A stretch of 64,000 bases of DNA from Fomitopsis serialis (lineage: Eukaryota > Basidiomycota > Agaricomycetes > Polyporales > Fomitopsidaceae), in assembly GCF_022376445.1 (NCBI RefSeq), contig NW_025954963.1:868001-932000 (forward strand), written 5' to 3'. Positions within the stretch are counted from its first letter, which is position 1. Each line of letters starts with the position of its first letter. The notes under the pieces were generated by a model. It searched no databases. It saw nothing but the letters and a program-made list of their open reading frames with translations, and was not told the DNA's origin. A program made the position numbers and the translations under genes. Of this stretch, positions 23,912-35,299 are shown piece after piece.

Positions 23912-25498
23912 ATGATTATAGACCGTCTGCCTGACGAACTCTTGGAACACATCTTCGTGCTCGCTGGCGAGCTTCCCCCATGCGATGCTCGTGTAGACGC
24001 AACACCAACAGTCCGACGCGTGCCCTGCCCCACGGAGCTTGCTGTGTCCGCAGTCTCACGACGATGGCGGGCCATAGCCCTCAGTTACTCGCGCCTCTGG
24101 ACCCACATTCGCTTGTCAGCGACCACGACTCCCGCCGTGTTGCAGCTTTACCTGGATCGGTCCCGACGCCGCCTTCTTGATGTGGAGATTATTATCACAA
24201 TGCAGAATGGCGCCAATTTGTCAGGCCGACCGGTCTCTCAGACCGCGTTGCGCACGCTGGTCACCACTATCATTCAAGAATTGCCTCGGTGGAGACAAAT
24301 TCATGTCAGCACTCCGTTCCCGGACCTTCTGGACGTCGTCATGTCTCTATTGGGTCAAGAAAACTTGAGCGCACCGTCGCTCGAGATTATGGCGATCGAA
24401 TGTCCATTCGAAGCAGGCCTACTCAGTGGCAACGGCAACATGTATCCGAAGCCATTCCCCGCAGGCGCACCACAGCTTCAGCATGTGCAGCTGCACAGGT
24501 GTACGTTCCCTATGCAAGACAACGAGTCGTTACCTCGTTTGAGGTCGTTCGATGTGGCGAGCGCCCCATGGACATTGTCAGACCTTCACGTCTTATCCAA
24601 CGCCGCGCCACAGCTCACACATCTCGCTGTCACGTCGAGCTACAAACTGGACTCGCACGTCTCCCTTCACTTCCCTGCCCTCCGGAGTCTGCGGATAGGC
24701 GACTACTTTCAGAACGCGACCATTCTGGAGTTACTCGAGGCGCCGCAGCTGGAGGTTTTGCAGATCGAGGACATGGAGGTGCAGTTCAACGTCACCGCGG
24801 GCTGGTATGTGGACGCGCTGAGAGACGATGGTTCCAATGGCGACCAAGGCAAGTTTCCGAACCTGCGATCTCTGCGCCTGCAGATGCCTGGCTCGCCCGA
24901 GGATCCGTCGCCACTCATCGTGGGTCAACGCTTCAGCGAGTTCCTGAGGCTGTTCCCGAGCATCGAACACCTGGCGTTCGTCGGCCTCCACGTCCACCAG
25001 TTCGTCCGGGGCCTCGCCGCTCTGCACTCTCACGTCGAGCCCGACGACGTCCTCTTGCCGAGGTTGACCCACCTCACCCTTGGAGGCCAGTCGGAGCCGA
25101 CGACGCTAGACGGGGAGCACGGCGTTCGCTTCTTCAAGTCGGTGATGCATCTCGTCAAGGTCCGACGAAAGGCGGACGCACCGCTTCGGAAGGTCCAGGT
25201 GCCAGCCAAAGTGCTTGCCCGAGACCGTTTCCTGCCGCAGAAGTTGTTCATGCTTTTACGAAGCGGGCAGCGCAAGGACGTCGAGATCGAGGGACTCCAT
25301 ATGCCATATCCCTCTGACGTCTGGCTAGGCTACAAGTGGGGCCTTCGGGTGCTACAGAGCTGCACAGCAAGGCCACTACCCTCCAGGAGGCGCCTAGAAC
25401 TCCCTGACGACCTATCAAAGGTCTCCTGCCGATACCCCACATTGAACAACGTTATCCACTATAGATCTACTGTGCCACGAAGAGATTCCTGGTTGTAA
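23912..25498 (+). CDS. F-box protein with leucine-rich C-terminal region
   Basis: Probable substrate adaptor of an SCF ubiquitin ligase. The F-box is at the start: IIDRLPDELLEHIFVLAGEL, then ELAVSAVSRRWRAIALSYSR and LWTHIRLS. The rest is a Leu-rich region of solenoid type (PQLQHVQLHRCTFP, FPALRSLRIGDYF, APQLEVLQIEDMEV, FPNLRSLRLQMPG). The frame is open from the ATG at 23912 to the stop at 25496-25498, giving 528 residues. An alternative start is the ATG at 23758 (MNSLFGMKRITKQ), joined by splicing 23820 to 23906 in the same phase. Many Agaricomycetes carry expanded families of such proteins, so the target is unknown. Confidence 0.75.
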   Translation: MIIDRLPDELLEHIFVLAGELPPCDARVDATPTVRRVPCPTELAVSAVSRRWRAIALSYSRLWTHIRLSATTTPAVLQLYLDRSRRRLLDVEIIITMQNGANLSGRPVSQTALRTLVTTIIQELPRWRQIHVSTPFPDLLDVVMSLLGQENLSAPSLEIMAIECPFEAGLLSGNGNMYPKPFPAGAPQLQHVQLHRCTFPMQDNESLPRLRSFDVASAPWTLSDLHVLSNAAPQLTHLAVTSSYKLDSHVSLHFPALRSLRIGDYFQNATILELLEAPQLEVLQIEDMEVQFNVTAGWYVDALRDDGSNGDQGKFPNLRSLRLQMPGSPEDPSPLIVGQRFSEFLRLFPSIEHLAFVGLHVHQFVRGLAALHSHVEPDDVLLPRLTHLTLGGQSEPTTLDGEHGVRFFKSVMHLVKVRRKADAPLRKVQVPAKVLARDRFLPQKLFMLLRSGQRKDVEIEGLHMPYPSDVWLGYKWGLRVLQSCTARPLPSRRRLELPDDLSKVSCRYPTLNNVIHYRSTVPRRDSWL

Positions 25499-25554
25499 CC
25501 CAGTGCCAATCGTTCATAACATCATGCGCTCGTTACATTGTATATAAGTCGTAG

Positions 25555-28407
25555 AACATGTAGCATAGACACAACACCGTGATTAGACCGTAGTTGCTAT
25601 CGTATCGTAATGCGTTGAATATAATCCAGCCTTATCTAGCTATTAGTCCTCGAGTGCACGGCGACAACGTTCGACGTTGAGACCGATGTCTCTGTGCTAT
25701 TGACCCCTACCAGTTGACTTCTGGCGGGGGAACGCGACTGCTTGGCTAACAACGTTGGATATCCACTAGAAATACTGTGATGACCCGTCTTCTCCAGCCG
25801 AGTATCTATACGTGCGCCAGCGACCCCGGTATGATAGTCTTCCGCTGTGCTCGGTTAACAGTGCCACCGACAAAGTCGTGTTGTGGGGGACTCACTACAG
25901 CCGGCGAGGCACGAGTCTGCGTGGTCCGGAGTCACGGTGCTTTAGGCGGATTCGTCCGTGGTTTGCTCAACGTCTAGCATGTTCGCGAAGATGATGCTGT
26001 CCTCAAAATATGTCGAGCCATCTTTGCCGTACCAGCCAACGAGTGGCGAGCGTTTAGCCTGTACAACATCGTCAGTGGTTCTCACATATTTGCGCGGTGT
26101 ATCATGCTCACATAGCAAGGATAGAGTTGACGTATACTGCAAGGCTATGAGCGCTGACGTTTCGAACAATCCAGGAATGGCGGCTCACCTTTGCTGGATG
26201 GGATATGAATATGGTCCAATAGTACAGTCGTCGTCTAACCAACCGATGTACTGATTTTCACTGAGATTAGCGGTTCCCGCCGATGAGCGTAACGACTGAC
26301 CAAAATGAATGCGAACAGTTCGACCAGGCTGACAACGGGTTAGCGATGACTTGTAAGACGGTCAAGGAAGCGGGGTGGTCGCACGCAGCAAACAGGGTTC
26401 GGAAGACCGTGTATAAGGTGTACCTCCGGATCGTCGACCTCATGCTAATGCAACATCATGACGGTGTCAATGCGCCTTGTAGCATATAGATGGACAGGAG
26501 CTTACATCGAGTCCGGAGCCAGTTTGGCGCCTTCAACTCGGACTACCCAGCAGAGAGATGCACATAGGAAGAGGTTCGCCATGAAGGCCGTGAGCGTTTG
26601 TATTGAGATTTGCATCTGCCTCCTGTCAATGTCGTGTGGTCCATATGATGCTGGGCCTGTAACTGACCTTTGGCTCGCGTAGCAATTCCCACAAGTCGCG
26701 AACGAGCTGGGAGTCGTAGCCTCTGTGATCGTATTGATATAAGGTCACAATGAATGGTCTGGGCTGTCGTCAACTCAAGGAGTGGACATATAGCATTGCT
26801 GTTGCGGGCCCGTGTATCAGCGACCTGGAGACGAATGCTATGATCGAGCCCATGATACTCACAGAGCGCAGAACCTGAGACCTCGTGTTAGGATGAATGG
26901 CACACAAGGTATGTGACTTTCGTGCTTTACCTACCAATTGCGATCATCGACAACGCGCTCTTGAAATCATTCTACGTTAATACACACGATATGGTGATCA
27001 TCCGCACTGACTAACGGATGTCACAACTAATGGTACTCTGCACCGTTGCCGCCGAGACACTTTCAATTGTCAAGCGGCATTCGTCATCATCACAAGTTCT
27101 AGGAATAGACAGTTGCATCCGAGACTCACGTTTCCACAACGTGAAGATGTCGAAACTAAGCAGATCATGGTCAGTATATGTTGTCGAAGTGCATGAGGGT
27201 GAACCAGACCTCCGCACAGCAAATGTGACAGTAGCCTGGTGATCTTTGTAAGTCGTGCGTCAAATCTGCACAAGCCACAGCTACATACAGAGGTGAGATG
27301 CTCTAGCTGGGTGGACATCAGTGAACTGTTCGCACAAGGTCTATGGATGCACGCACCGCTGACGACCTGAAAAGCAGAACACGTCAGGAAGGGCTGGCTG
27401 CACAACTGTGGACATACCTTGGCAGTGACGATATAGACGTTGTACCATGATTTTGAACCATATAGTACCAGGTACCCTGAATCGGTCTGTAGGCACAAGA
27501 AAATCAAAAGTAGCAACGGGGAATACGCACATCCACACTCAGGATTGTCGACAACGTATCTAGTGCCCTAATTGAGAGCAATTGAGATATACTCATGTTC
27601 AAATGTCAGGTCGTTCGCACCAGAGAAGAACTATCTGTGAAGCATCACTTTGATAAACACCACTACGGACATCACTCGTCACTCAAAGACTCACCAGGCT
27701 TCGCATAGTTGAACCGTCTCTATCTGAGTAATGTTTAAGATAATACATGAGCTGAGCACAAGTGCAGCCATATAATCTGGAAGTTCCACGTCAGTAGTTG
27801 GAAAGGTGTGACGAGAGTTGGTCGCATACGCAGTAGCCAAGGTCATGCCGATGAAAAACGAGCTGAACGAACGCGGCGTGAGGTTAGTCATCTGCATAAT
27901 CGTTGAGATTGTGCCAGTGGTCACAGTGGACCGTGGTGGGCTCGACACCGGCCTACATATAGATATCTGGACATCGCATTGAATTGGCTTGACCGCCGCG
28001 GCACTGCGAATACTTGCTGCCTTGGTAGGACAGCATCCCACTGGCAGTGTCCATCTGAATGGGAGAGGCGGTGTGGATTTCCGAGGCAGTCGGAGGTCGC
28101 TCCAAACCAGTCGGTGCTCCGAGCAGCTCCGAACTTGACGTGGGCACTTGACCGGTTTTAAGTACTGTCTTCTGAGAAATTTGAAAGGAGTCAGATTCGT
28201 GAAACGGATTGCCAGAGAATGGATCAATGGTCATTGCCAAGTTGATATCAGCGCAGGCGGCCGTAGATTGCACTAGCATCGGGAAACGCTGGCACAGAAA
28301 CGACCGCCGCCGTTCGGGGGCTACGTATATCCTCTTATAAGCCGACGTGGTAGGCCGCCGCTACCGGCCCTCCAACGCTGCTCAGACTGCAGTGCTTCAA
28401 GCTTCAC
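25555..28407. repeat. Long inverted repeat, right arm (partner 7682-10517)
   Basis: This is the reverse-complement partner of 7682-10517. It begins about 55 bp after the stop codon of the F-box gene, so the F-box 3' untranslated region probably overlaps the repeat edge. It ends at 28407, where sequence related to 5420-6060 begins at once. The left arm is instead preceded by a Sen54-upstream fragment, so the neighbours at the two outer ends differ. Confidence 0.8.
25942..28230 (-). pseudogene. DUF6534-type membrane protein relic, inverted copy of copy 2
   Basis: Exons appear in the same order as at 8030-10263 but on the minus strand. The final exon has SPLVGWYGKDGSTYFEDSII at 25970-26060, and earlier pieces include YNVYIVTAK near 27430 and FSSFFIGMTLATAYA near 27840. 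Frames are broken and no continuous splice path is visible, so it is non-functional. It shares the general pattern of damage with its partner. Confidence 0.6.
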
Positions 28408-28429
28408 CTAGGATCAATGGTCATTGCGG

Positions 28430-29070
28430 TGCACTTTGTACGTTACCGTCATTAGTATACGCACCTTCATCCTGACAGCAGATATGATGCCAAAACAGAA
28501 CGCGAACCAGATGGCCTGTGCGCAGCTCAATATAGTATTGTCCAGCGAAGACATTCATGTGGCTCACAAAGATGATGATGACTGAGGAGAGTCGGCTCTG
28601 CGACAATTTCGCGATACGCCAAGCATAGAAGAGTTGGGCAGTAGTTGCTGTGAAGACGGGCATTAGGAACATAGGTAGCCAAGAATCTTGTGCCATTGGC
28701 CAGGTCGCATCGTCGAAGGGAGTTTGGAGAACAAAAGTATAATATAGATTGTGAGTTATTATGATAGTCTGAACCCACTTATAGAGGCAGACAAGATACA
28801 CTGTGTGAGGTGTGCTCAGAGTACATCAGTCTGGCTTATCCATAGACCGTACCTAAGCATCTCTAGAAGGCTGAATCCTTCGGGAAACACACGTAGTCAT
28901 GTCTAAAAGATTGTGGCCGTCAATCATGTATAGCTTTCAAGATGAAACGACTCACAAACTTGTACAGACAGGATGCGTTGCAACGCGCAGCTAAATGCGA
29001 GTCCTAGGAACTACGAGGTCCAATTGAACATGCATGCCATGACCGTTCATGCACTGATGTAGCAGGGAAT
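28430..29070 (-). pseudogene. DUF6534-type relic, N-terminal half only (third copy of copy 1)
   Basis: The minus-strand frame 28421-28801 reads YLVCLYKWVQTIIITHNLYY, then TAQLFYAWRIAKLSQSRL, matching 5670-5910 and 36570-36790. After the splice the frame continues as AIWFAFCFGIISAV, without the stop found at 5975-5977. Upstream, YVCFPKD-like sequence lies near 28880. The C-terminal half is missing: the copy is cut by the right arm of the long inverted repeat at about 28407. It is therefore a truncated fragment. Confidence 0.6.
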
Positions 29071-29479
29071 TAACACCAATGTAGAACCTCGTCGCAGCAA
29101 GATCATGACATAGTGCGACCCATGTAGTAGTACAGACGGACGAATACCAGTACTTGAGACGAATGTTAGTGTCGGCATCATTTGTACAGCCGATACGCAT
29201 ACACCGTTTGTACTCGGTGGCGAGTGGTCGCACCCATGCTATACCCTAAGCTGTACGGTGAGCTTCCCACTGCGATGTCTGTGGACCACCGGCGCGTCGG
29301 TGACCTACACCAGTTGCTATGATACACAACTTGAACACGGGATTTGCTACGCACCTCGTCGTGGACGTTATGTAATCCGACACGTACACTATTTCAACGC
29401 TCGGCTCTTACTCCGGCCAACTGGTATCGAGAGCTTGACATCATGATCCATGTTTCCTTTAATTTCCGCCGTGCATTCA
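29071..29479. other. Unassigned stretch between relics
   Basis: No recognisable gene. Short frames occur on both strands (for example 29258-29446 plus) but show no domain or splice partner. Confidence 0.35.
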
Positions 29480-31531
29480 ACCTATGTGAGTGCTATCATG
29501 AGTGAACGAGATGCAAATACCGACGTCACGTACTCACGTTGCTAGCATGGAGTTAAAGTACACTAACCAACACAGGGATGTGAGAGTTATTACGGCGGCT
29601 AACGAAGGAACAACCTACGTTTGCTGGCTGGCAAGTGGAAGGTGAGCCACAAGTACACGATTTTCTTCGAGAACGGTATATACTAGAGGAGGTTCAATGC
29701 CACTGCTCGCCTCAAGTTCTGAGAGTTGATGACACTTACCGTGAGGAATGATAAGAGCTGTGTGGCACTGAACACCGTAACGTGAGCTGATAGAGTCTCG
29801 CGAGAGTCAATACGAGAGGACGTACGCGGTGAGGATCCCGCGATTGACGACGTATACTGTCAGTCTGTGGAGCAGCGCGTGGGTTCTGCATTCATTGTCA
29901 GAACCATCATGAATTCGTCACACACGAGGGTGGGAATTGAGAAACACCTCTTCAATCCCCTCTGCCTCTCGCGCAGATGCCAGCACAGTGCCACGGTGAT
30001 ATAGACATCCACGATGCAGGCGGAGAGCGCAAGGAGAGATATCTCTAGTGGCTCCTGTGAAGACAGCAGTGAGGCGGTGCATGGGCGACATTGCGCGACG
30101 GGACGTGACGTACCTGCGGATCAGTGTACATGCCAAAACTGAGTCCGTGCTTCACAGCCGACTCGTCAGTAACGCTGGAATTGAGATTAGAAAGAAGGTG
30201 ACTTGTCCATCGCAATATATACGCACAAGAATGCTGATGTGCAACAGGATGATTAAATTCTCATGTAATTTCAGCATGACTGTCATGATTGATCAAGACG
30301 TACCGATAGTGGCGGCTTCGAGCGCAACGCCCAAGTCATGAGAGGGATTCCAAGTCCTTGACGGAAAGAGACGGCATACCTAGTGATAGAAGTGCTATGA
30401 GGACCTAGGGACGTGTCAATGAGACTAGCGATGCCAACGGTATGCCAGGAACTACCATGAAAGCGATCGTCATCTTAGTATACCAGCGCTTGTTGCTTAC
30501 TGGAACGAGATTATGTCAGTCGCAGCGACAGAAGTGGATAGTGTGTACTGACGTGTCCATGTACCATGCAGGTAAAAACTATTCAGGTGCTGTCATCAGA
30601 AATAGCCAGATCATGCAGATGTCCGAGTCGGCACGCACAACTGCACAACGAGGACAGCTGTAGCCTGGAAGAGCATGCAGTTTGGGGATCGAACATTATC
30701 TACGGATGCGTACCCCGAGAACAAACTCAATCTAGGACACAAAGTTGGTAGCTGACAACGGAAATATCGTGCGACTCACAAACGACAGTCTGCACAAGAG
30801 CGAGAGAGGGTCAATCTCGAGGATTAGGAGTATCATGCGCATAAGACGTACTCCGGTATCGGCGAGGACAGCAAGGACCGAGTAGCATGTTTGGAGATGA
30901 CCACTGTATGTGCAACCTACACGATACTTGCATTAGCCTCAGTTGATTCATTGTTCCCTGCATGCGCCAATCACCTGTGAGTCGAGGACCACCGTTGCCG
31001 TCTCAATGACCCTGGCGCATCGGCTGCCTTTCAGACGTGACTCGTTGAACGTGCCTATGGACCCATACGCACCAGAGAACAGCGACCTGAAGGAGATCGT
31101 CAGCCGCTTCTGGCGCAGTAGGCATCACTCACTCTATCATACCAGACATCGGAGATACAGCTTGTCGTGCGGTAGTGGTAATAGTAGTACATCACTTGCG
31201 CGCATGCAAGGCCATACAACCTGTTCAACGAGCATGTTAGCACATGTACAACAGAGCCGCAACGTGAAACGATGACTTACACGAGCATAAGAATGACGCC
31301 TATGAATTGGCAGCCTATACTCAGCTCGAGGCTGATCACATCTCCGTCACCATAGATGGACGCGATGCCAGAAGTCCTAGATCGATACAATAACGCCTCA
31401 CGCAGTACCGAGAGGTTCAATAAGATATAACGATATTGTGGGGAGAGGTCTGGACGTAAGATGCGTCCTGATTCTGCTCTCCTTATATGAGAGGCAATTT
31501 CCTTTAACTGCGCGGACGCGGTGCAAGTCAA
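29480..31531 (-). pseudogene. DUF6534-type membrane protein relic, copy 3
   Basis: Read on the minus strand, pieces appear in family order: ELSIGCQFIGVILMLV near 31290-31340, LYGLACAQVMYYYYHY near 31180-31230, LALSACIVDVYITVALCWHL near 29970-30030, then TVYVVNRGILTAYVLS near 29815-29865. The last corresponds to the conserved TVNTGLLT region of the family. The exons are far apart, in different frames and interrupted by stops. The stretch 30150-30900 between the pieces holds nothing I recognise. It is not related closely enough to copies 1 or 2 to align with them by eye. Confidence 0.5.
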
Positions 31532-31888
31532 TCAACTCACGACTGTCCATTCTTCGTGACTACAATGCTGCAGGCGGCGCTGACGTTTGACCAATACCTA
31601 GGCGTCACACGTAGGGCGCTGTGTAATTAGTAATTCACCTATGTGCGTCAGTCGGAGAGATCAGTAACCCCACGATAGTTTACCGCAAAATGGGTTTGGG
31701 AATACCTGTGAGGTTCCACATACCTCGACAGGCGATGCAGACCGTTGCCACGGCGAGATGACATGGCAGCACAATATGCATAGTGGCACAGACGGAAGCG
31801 ACGAGGCCGCCGTCATTTTGCTTGATCGTACGAGAAGATCTCCAGCAAAAAGTACATTGTCGTATTCAATAACAATTGCCTCGCCTTC

Positions 31889-32766
31889 TTACTGCGCGAC
31901 GCCTGTTGATCAAGGTCAACTCAAATGTTCACGCAGAGAACCAATTGCACACACCGATGACACCACAAGCGGCACGCCCGCCGGCATTGCCCGTCTTGAG
32001 TGACTCTTCGTTTTTGCCCCTCCCAAGGTCATCGGTGCCCTACACCGCGCATAAGCACAACAGAAACATGGAGCCCAAGGCAACGCTAGCACTGACCTCA
32101 TGAAGGACGATAGCGCGACTGACGCCGTGGATCAGACGCATATAAGGGCACTACAAGGCTCTGCGACTCACCCGACTACGCTCAGCGGGCCATTCAAAGA
32201 CACCAACGAATCCTCGATAGTGAATTTAGATCCGCCCTGCGCATCGCTTTGGATGTTTCCCAAGTCGCCGACGTGCCTAGAGACGTCAATCGGGGCGCCA
32301 TGAGCCTGGCTGAGAGGGTTGAAATGCGAGCCGGCTGAGGCACAGCCCGAAGACAGGTCGCCTGCGGTGCTTTGGTCGTGTTGAGACTCAGCAAACAGTA
32401 GCATATAAGTACGAACGAACCGATGCTCACTGAATGTGAAAGCCCCGCTCCGCCCTGGGGTCGAGCCCCTGCAATTCGCCGGTGATCGTGACTTTGGCTC
32501 CGGGAGCGGTCTGGACGAGCGTCACTGTGCCACTTGCGCCAGTTTCGCCCTTGAGGACCGCAACGGCCTATACCAACATTCAACCGTTTGAGACGACATG
32601 CTTGTAGCGGAGAAAAAGACGATCAGACCTTGGTCACCACTGGTGCGGTAGGCGAGGAGGTAGGCCTGAGAAACACGACCCAGAACAGAAGCGCAGCCGC
32701 GAGGGTTGCCAACGCGGTGAAGACGATTGGCTGCTTGCTCTGGCGAGGCTTGTACGACGCGTCCAT
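31889..32766 (-). CDS. Cu/Zn superoxide dismutase with an N-terminal membrane anchor
   Basis: Dismutates superoxide to hydrogen peroxide and oxygen. The start is CAT 32764-32766 ([13 protein letters not shown]), followed at once by a hydrophobic stretch of about 18-20 residues ([20 protein letters not shown]) and a Pro/Ser/Thr linker. That predicts a type II membrane or secretory anchor. The SOD domain follows with [66 protein letters not shown] and [21 protein letters not shown]. All copper and zinc ligands (the two His of FHIH, the His of HFNP, HGAP and RHVGD, the Asp, and the His of VLHE) and both disulfide Cys are present after splicing. At least five short introns are needed; one acceptor (CCAAAG then CACC) is essential to restore FHIH. 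The stop is 31889-31891. Length is about 200 residues. It looks functional, although pseudogenes lie on both sides. Confidence 0.82.
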
Positions 32767-33204
32767 GGTTGTTCGACTTGGTGCTCGAGCTGATGAGGGC
32801 GCGATTCAAAGGGCGAAAGTAGGTTCAGCGAGGGCGCGTATGGCGTAATGGGAGCTACTACGTGCCCGGTTTGGCATTAGTCAACATCATGCGCAAAATA
32901 GACTGACATCTCTGCCACAGCCTCGTCACTCGGCGCGGTCGCGTGCTGCTGCGACGAAGTTGGCATCGCCGGTGGGCATTCGAAGTAACATAACTTTGCG
33001 AAGCTCAAAGTCGATTGCAAGTCGACCCCGCGCACGATGACGGAAAGTTTCTGGATGAAATTCAAAGGCGAGTTTGAGGCTATTATTTATGGACGTGGTA
33101 TATATTATACACGGTTCAGTCCATACGACCATGACGCGTACCACCAAATAAATACTAATCCCCATTTTGTAGTTCGTTGAGCCAGATGAGTGCATACGTG
33201 GACA

Positions 33205-34750
33205 ATTTCTTATGCCCCGTACTGTACGTACGCGAGCCCCGCGCCGGGGTTCTCGTATCCAGCGCCGCCATGGACACCCGAATGCAACTCCATTTTGATA
33301 CTAGGATCGTCCACAAGATCGAGACTGGAATATACGTCTTGCCCGTTCAGAGCGCGGTTGTTGAGGCAAGCGAGTAAGGTGCATGCGGATCTGACGAATG
33401 GTTTTAGGGAGGCGAGACGATGTTAGACATGGCTACTTACAACTTGGATAGCAGGAGAAGGCTATTGCAAGGCATGATCGTCAGCGTAGGATAAGTGATG
33501 CCCTATACACGACTCACGAGAACCCTGCTACAGGTTGCGGCTAGAATACGACGTTAGTACATCTCGCTACCGAGTGCAAATGATCGCTTACGGAGAATTG
33601 CAGGCCAAATGCCACTATCGGACCACATGCTAACGTCCACCGGAGCAGATTAAGCATGCAGACGACAAGACATGAAAGGATGGTCTACGAACCCATCAAA
33701 CTTCCGGTTTCGACGATGATTGTGGTCAGTCGAGTCGCAATACCAGCTGATTGGCTATACGAAGTCCATCTCGCCTTGGATAGCTGGCGGCGCAACAGAG
33801 GGGTAAGATATACTATCATCCTTTCGAAGGTCAAATTGTAACACACCATCATACTCATCGACACGACTATGATCAGGTCTGCGGCGATGCTGAGCACCAG
33901 CCAAATCTGGAGAGCATCTCAGACATTCGCAGCGAGAGTTGAACGCGCACAAGACTGACTCACAAACACCATCAGCGCGAAAGGAGGACCCGGTCTTCTC
34001 CACTGTTCCAGCTTGCCATGACGCAATCAGCACGGTTTACCAAGGGGCGAAAACACGGTTTACTCACTGTGAGAGAAATGCCAGCGATGATTCCGGCTAT
34101 AAGTTGTCCTGCGCTGAACTGTATGATGTCAGGAGACTCTAGCATCGAGATGGCCGGCCGTGCTATGCTCACCGTGACGATGAAACCTGACCATACATGT
34201 CTTCTGGACAGTTCTATGATACGCTTCGCGTAGAAGCATTGAGTTGCGGCGCATGTTATAGGCGACACGATGTACACGCTGAACCAGAAGAGGTCCACGT
34301 ATGGTACAGCGACCACAACTTGGATGACCTCCACTGCGAGGAGTATTGATTGGACCAGTTCAAACAGGAAGAGGATGTATACTAAGAACGAAGGTGCCGG
34401 CATCAGTACAGGGTTGAGAGTGAGATGAAAATGTCCGCCAAACCTGCAGCTCTATGTCTTACAGGCTCTAGAGCAGACTGTTCGACATATCCGTCTAGGA
34501 TTCCGCTGGTAGGTCAACGGATACTCAAGACGACGCAATCAAACGATTGTTCTTACAGGTTTGAAGACATAAAATGCCCAGCAGTCCCCAGTTGAAGATG
34601 AGGCCCACCAACTATTGGCGTCACGGCGTTTCGTGAATACCACCCCATACTAGCACAGTTCAGAAAACGCACATCAGCGGTCAATCTGAGGCAAATTCTC
34701 AATAAGCCATGCCAGGAGCCCGATGGCAGAAGAGTGAGACGTACTGCCAC
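33205..34750 (-). pseudogene. DUF6534-type membrane protein relic, copy 4
   Basis: The least decayed relic. Minus-strand pieces in order: LVGLIFNWGLLGILCLQT near 34560-34610, VYILFLFELVQSILLAVEVI near 34320-34380, SPITCAATQCFYAKRIIELS near 34210-34260, IWLVLSIAADLIIVVSMSMM near 33850-33910, ATRLTTIIVETGSL near 33700-33740, and a last exon with CLNNRALNGQDVYSSLDLVD near 33300-33370, ending near 33205. Splice sites around the middle exons look usable. I could not join the first exons in frame, because the FPKD-type segment is missing, and the stretch 33450-33690 is hard to read. It may be a functional gene with a model I failed to build, but decay seems more likely. Confidence 0.5.
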
Positions 34751-35299
34751 TGTGGCCAGTCCATCGAATTTGATATGGCTGTGATGTGATAATCTTGCAG
34801 CGAGTCCTGCTAAGTAGTAGACCAGGTTATGTGGGGGTTCAAAGGAATCGGCTTATGATTGCGAGGTGCCAGAGGAGCATTTATATGCCCGAAGGGTGCA
34901 CAGGCGATGGTGATCGGTACTACTATACCATGGGCGTTGGCCGCCAGTACTGTGTACAACCGCACTCTGCATCGCCTGGACTGACAGTCTTCCTGTACGG
35001 TGGCGCTCGGCGCTGCCGACATTGGACAGACCCTGGGAGCGAGACATCTTCAGGTGCCGCTTAGACTGGAATGCGCCGCCGGCCTGAGTGTTGCGTTCAC
35101 TGGCAGATGCAGCCGCGGCCTGGGTGTCACTGAATCAATATGGAAGATGGTGATTAGTAGGCCAGTAGGCAGCTGAGGCAGTGAAAACAAAAATACATAG
35201 TTGATGTGCCGTAGATACCAGTGGTGGCAATGAAGCTCGAAGCTTGAAGGCACAGGATGTATCGCGCTGGCGGCCACTGGCATGGGAAGCGGGGGTAAT

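Noticed and set aside
24289..25317. Plus-strand frame of 342 codons inside the F-box gene
   Set aside because: Shifted-frame shadow of the F-box protein frame, Arg-rich and without a start context or domain.
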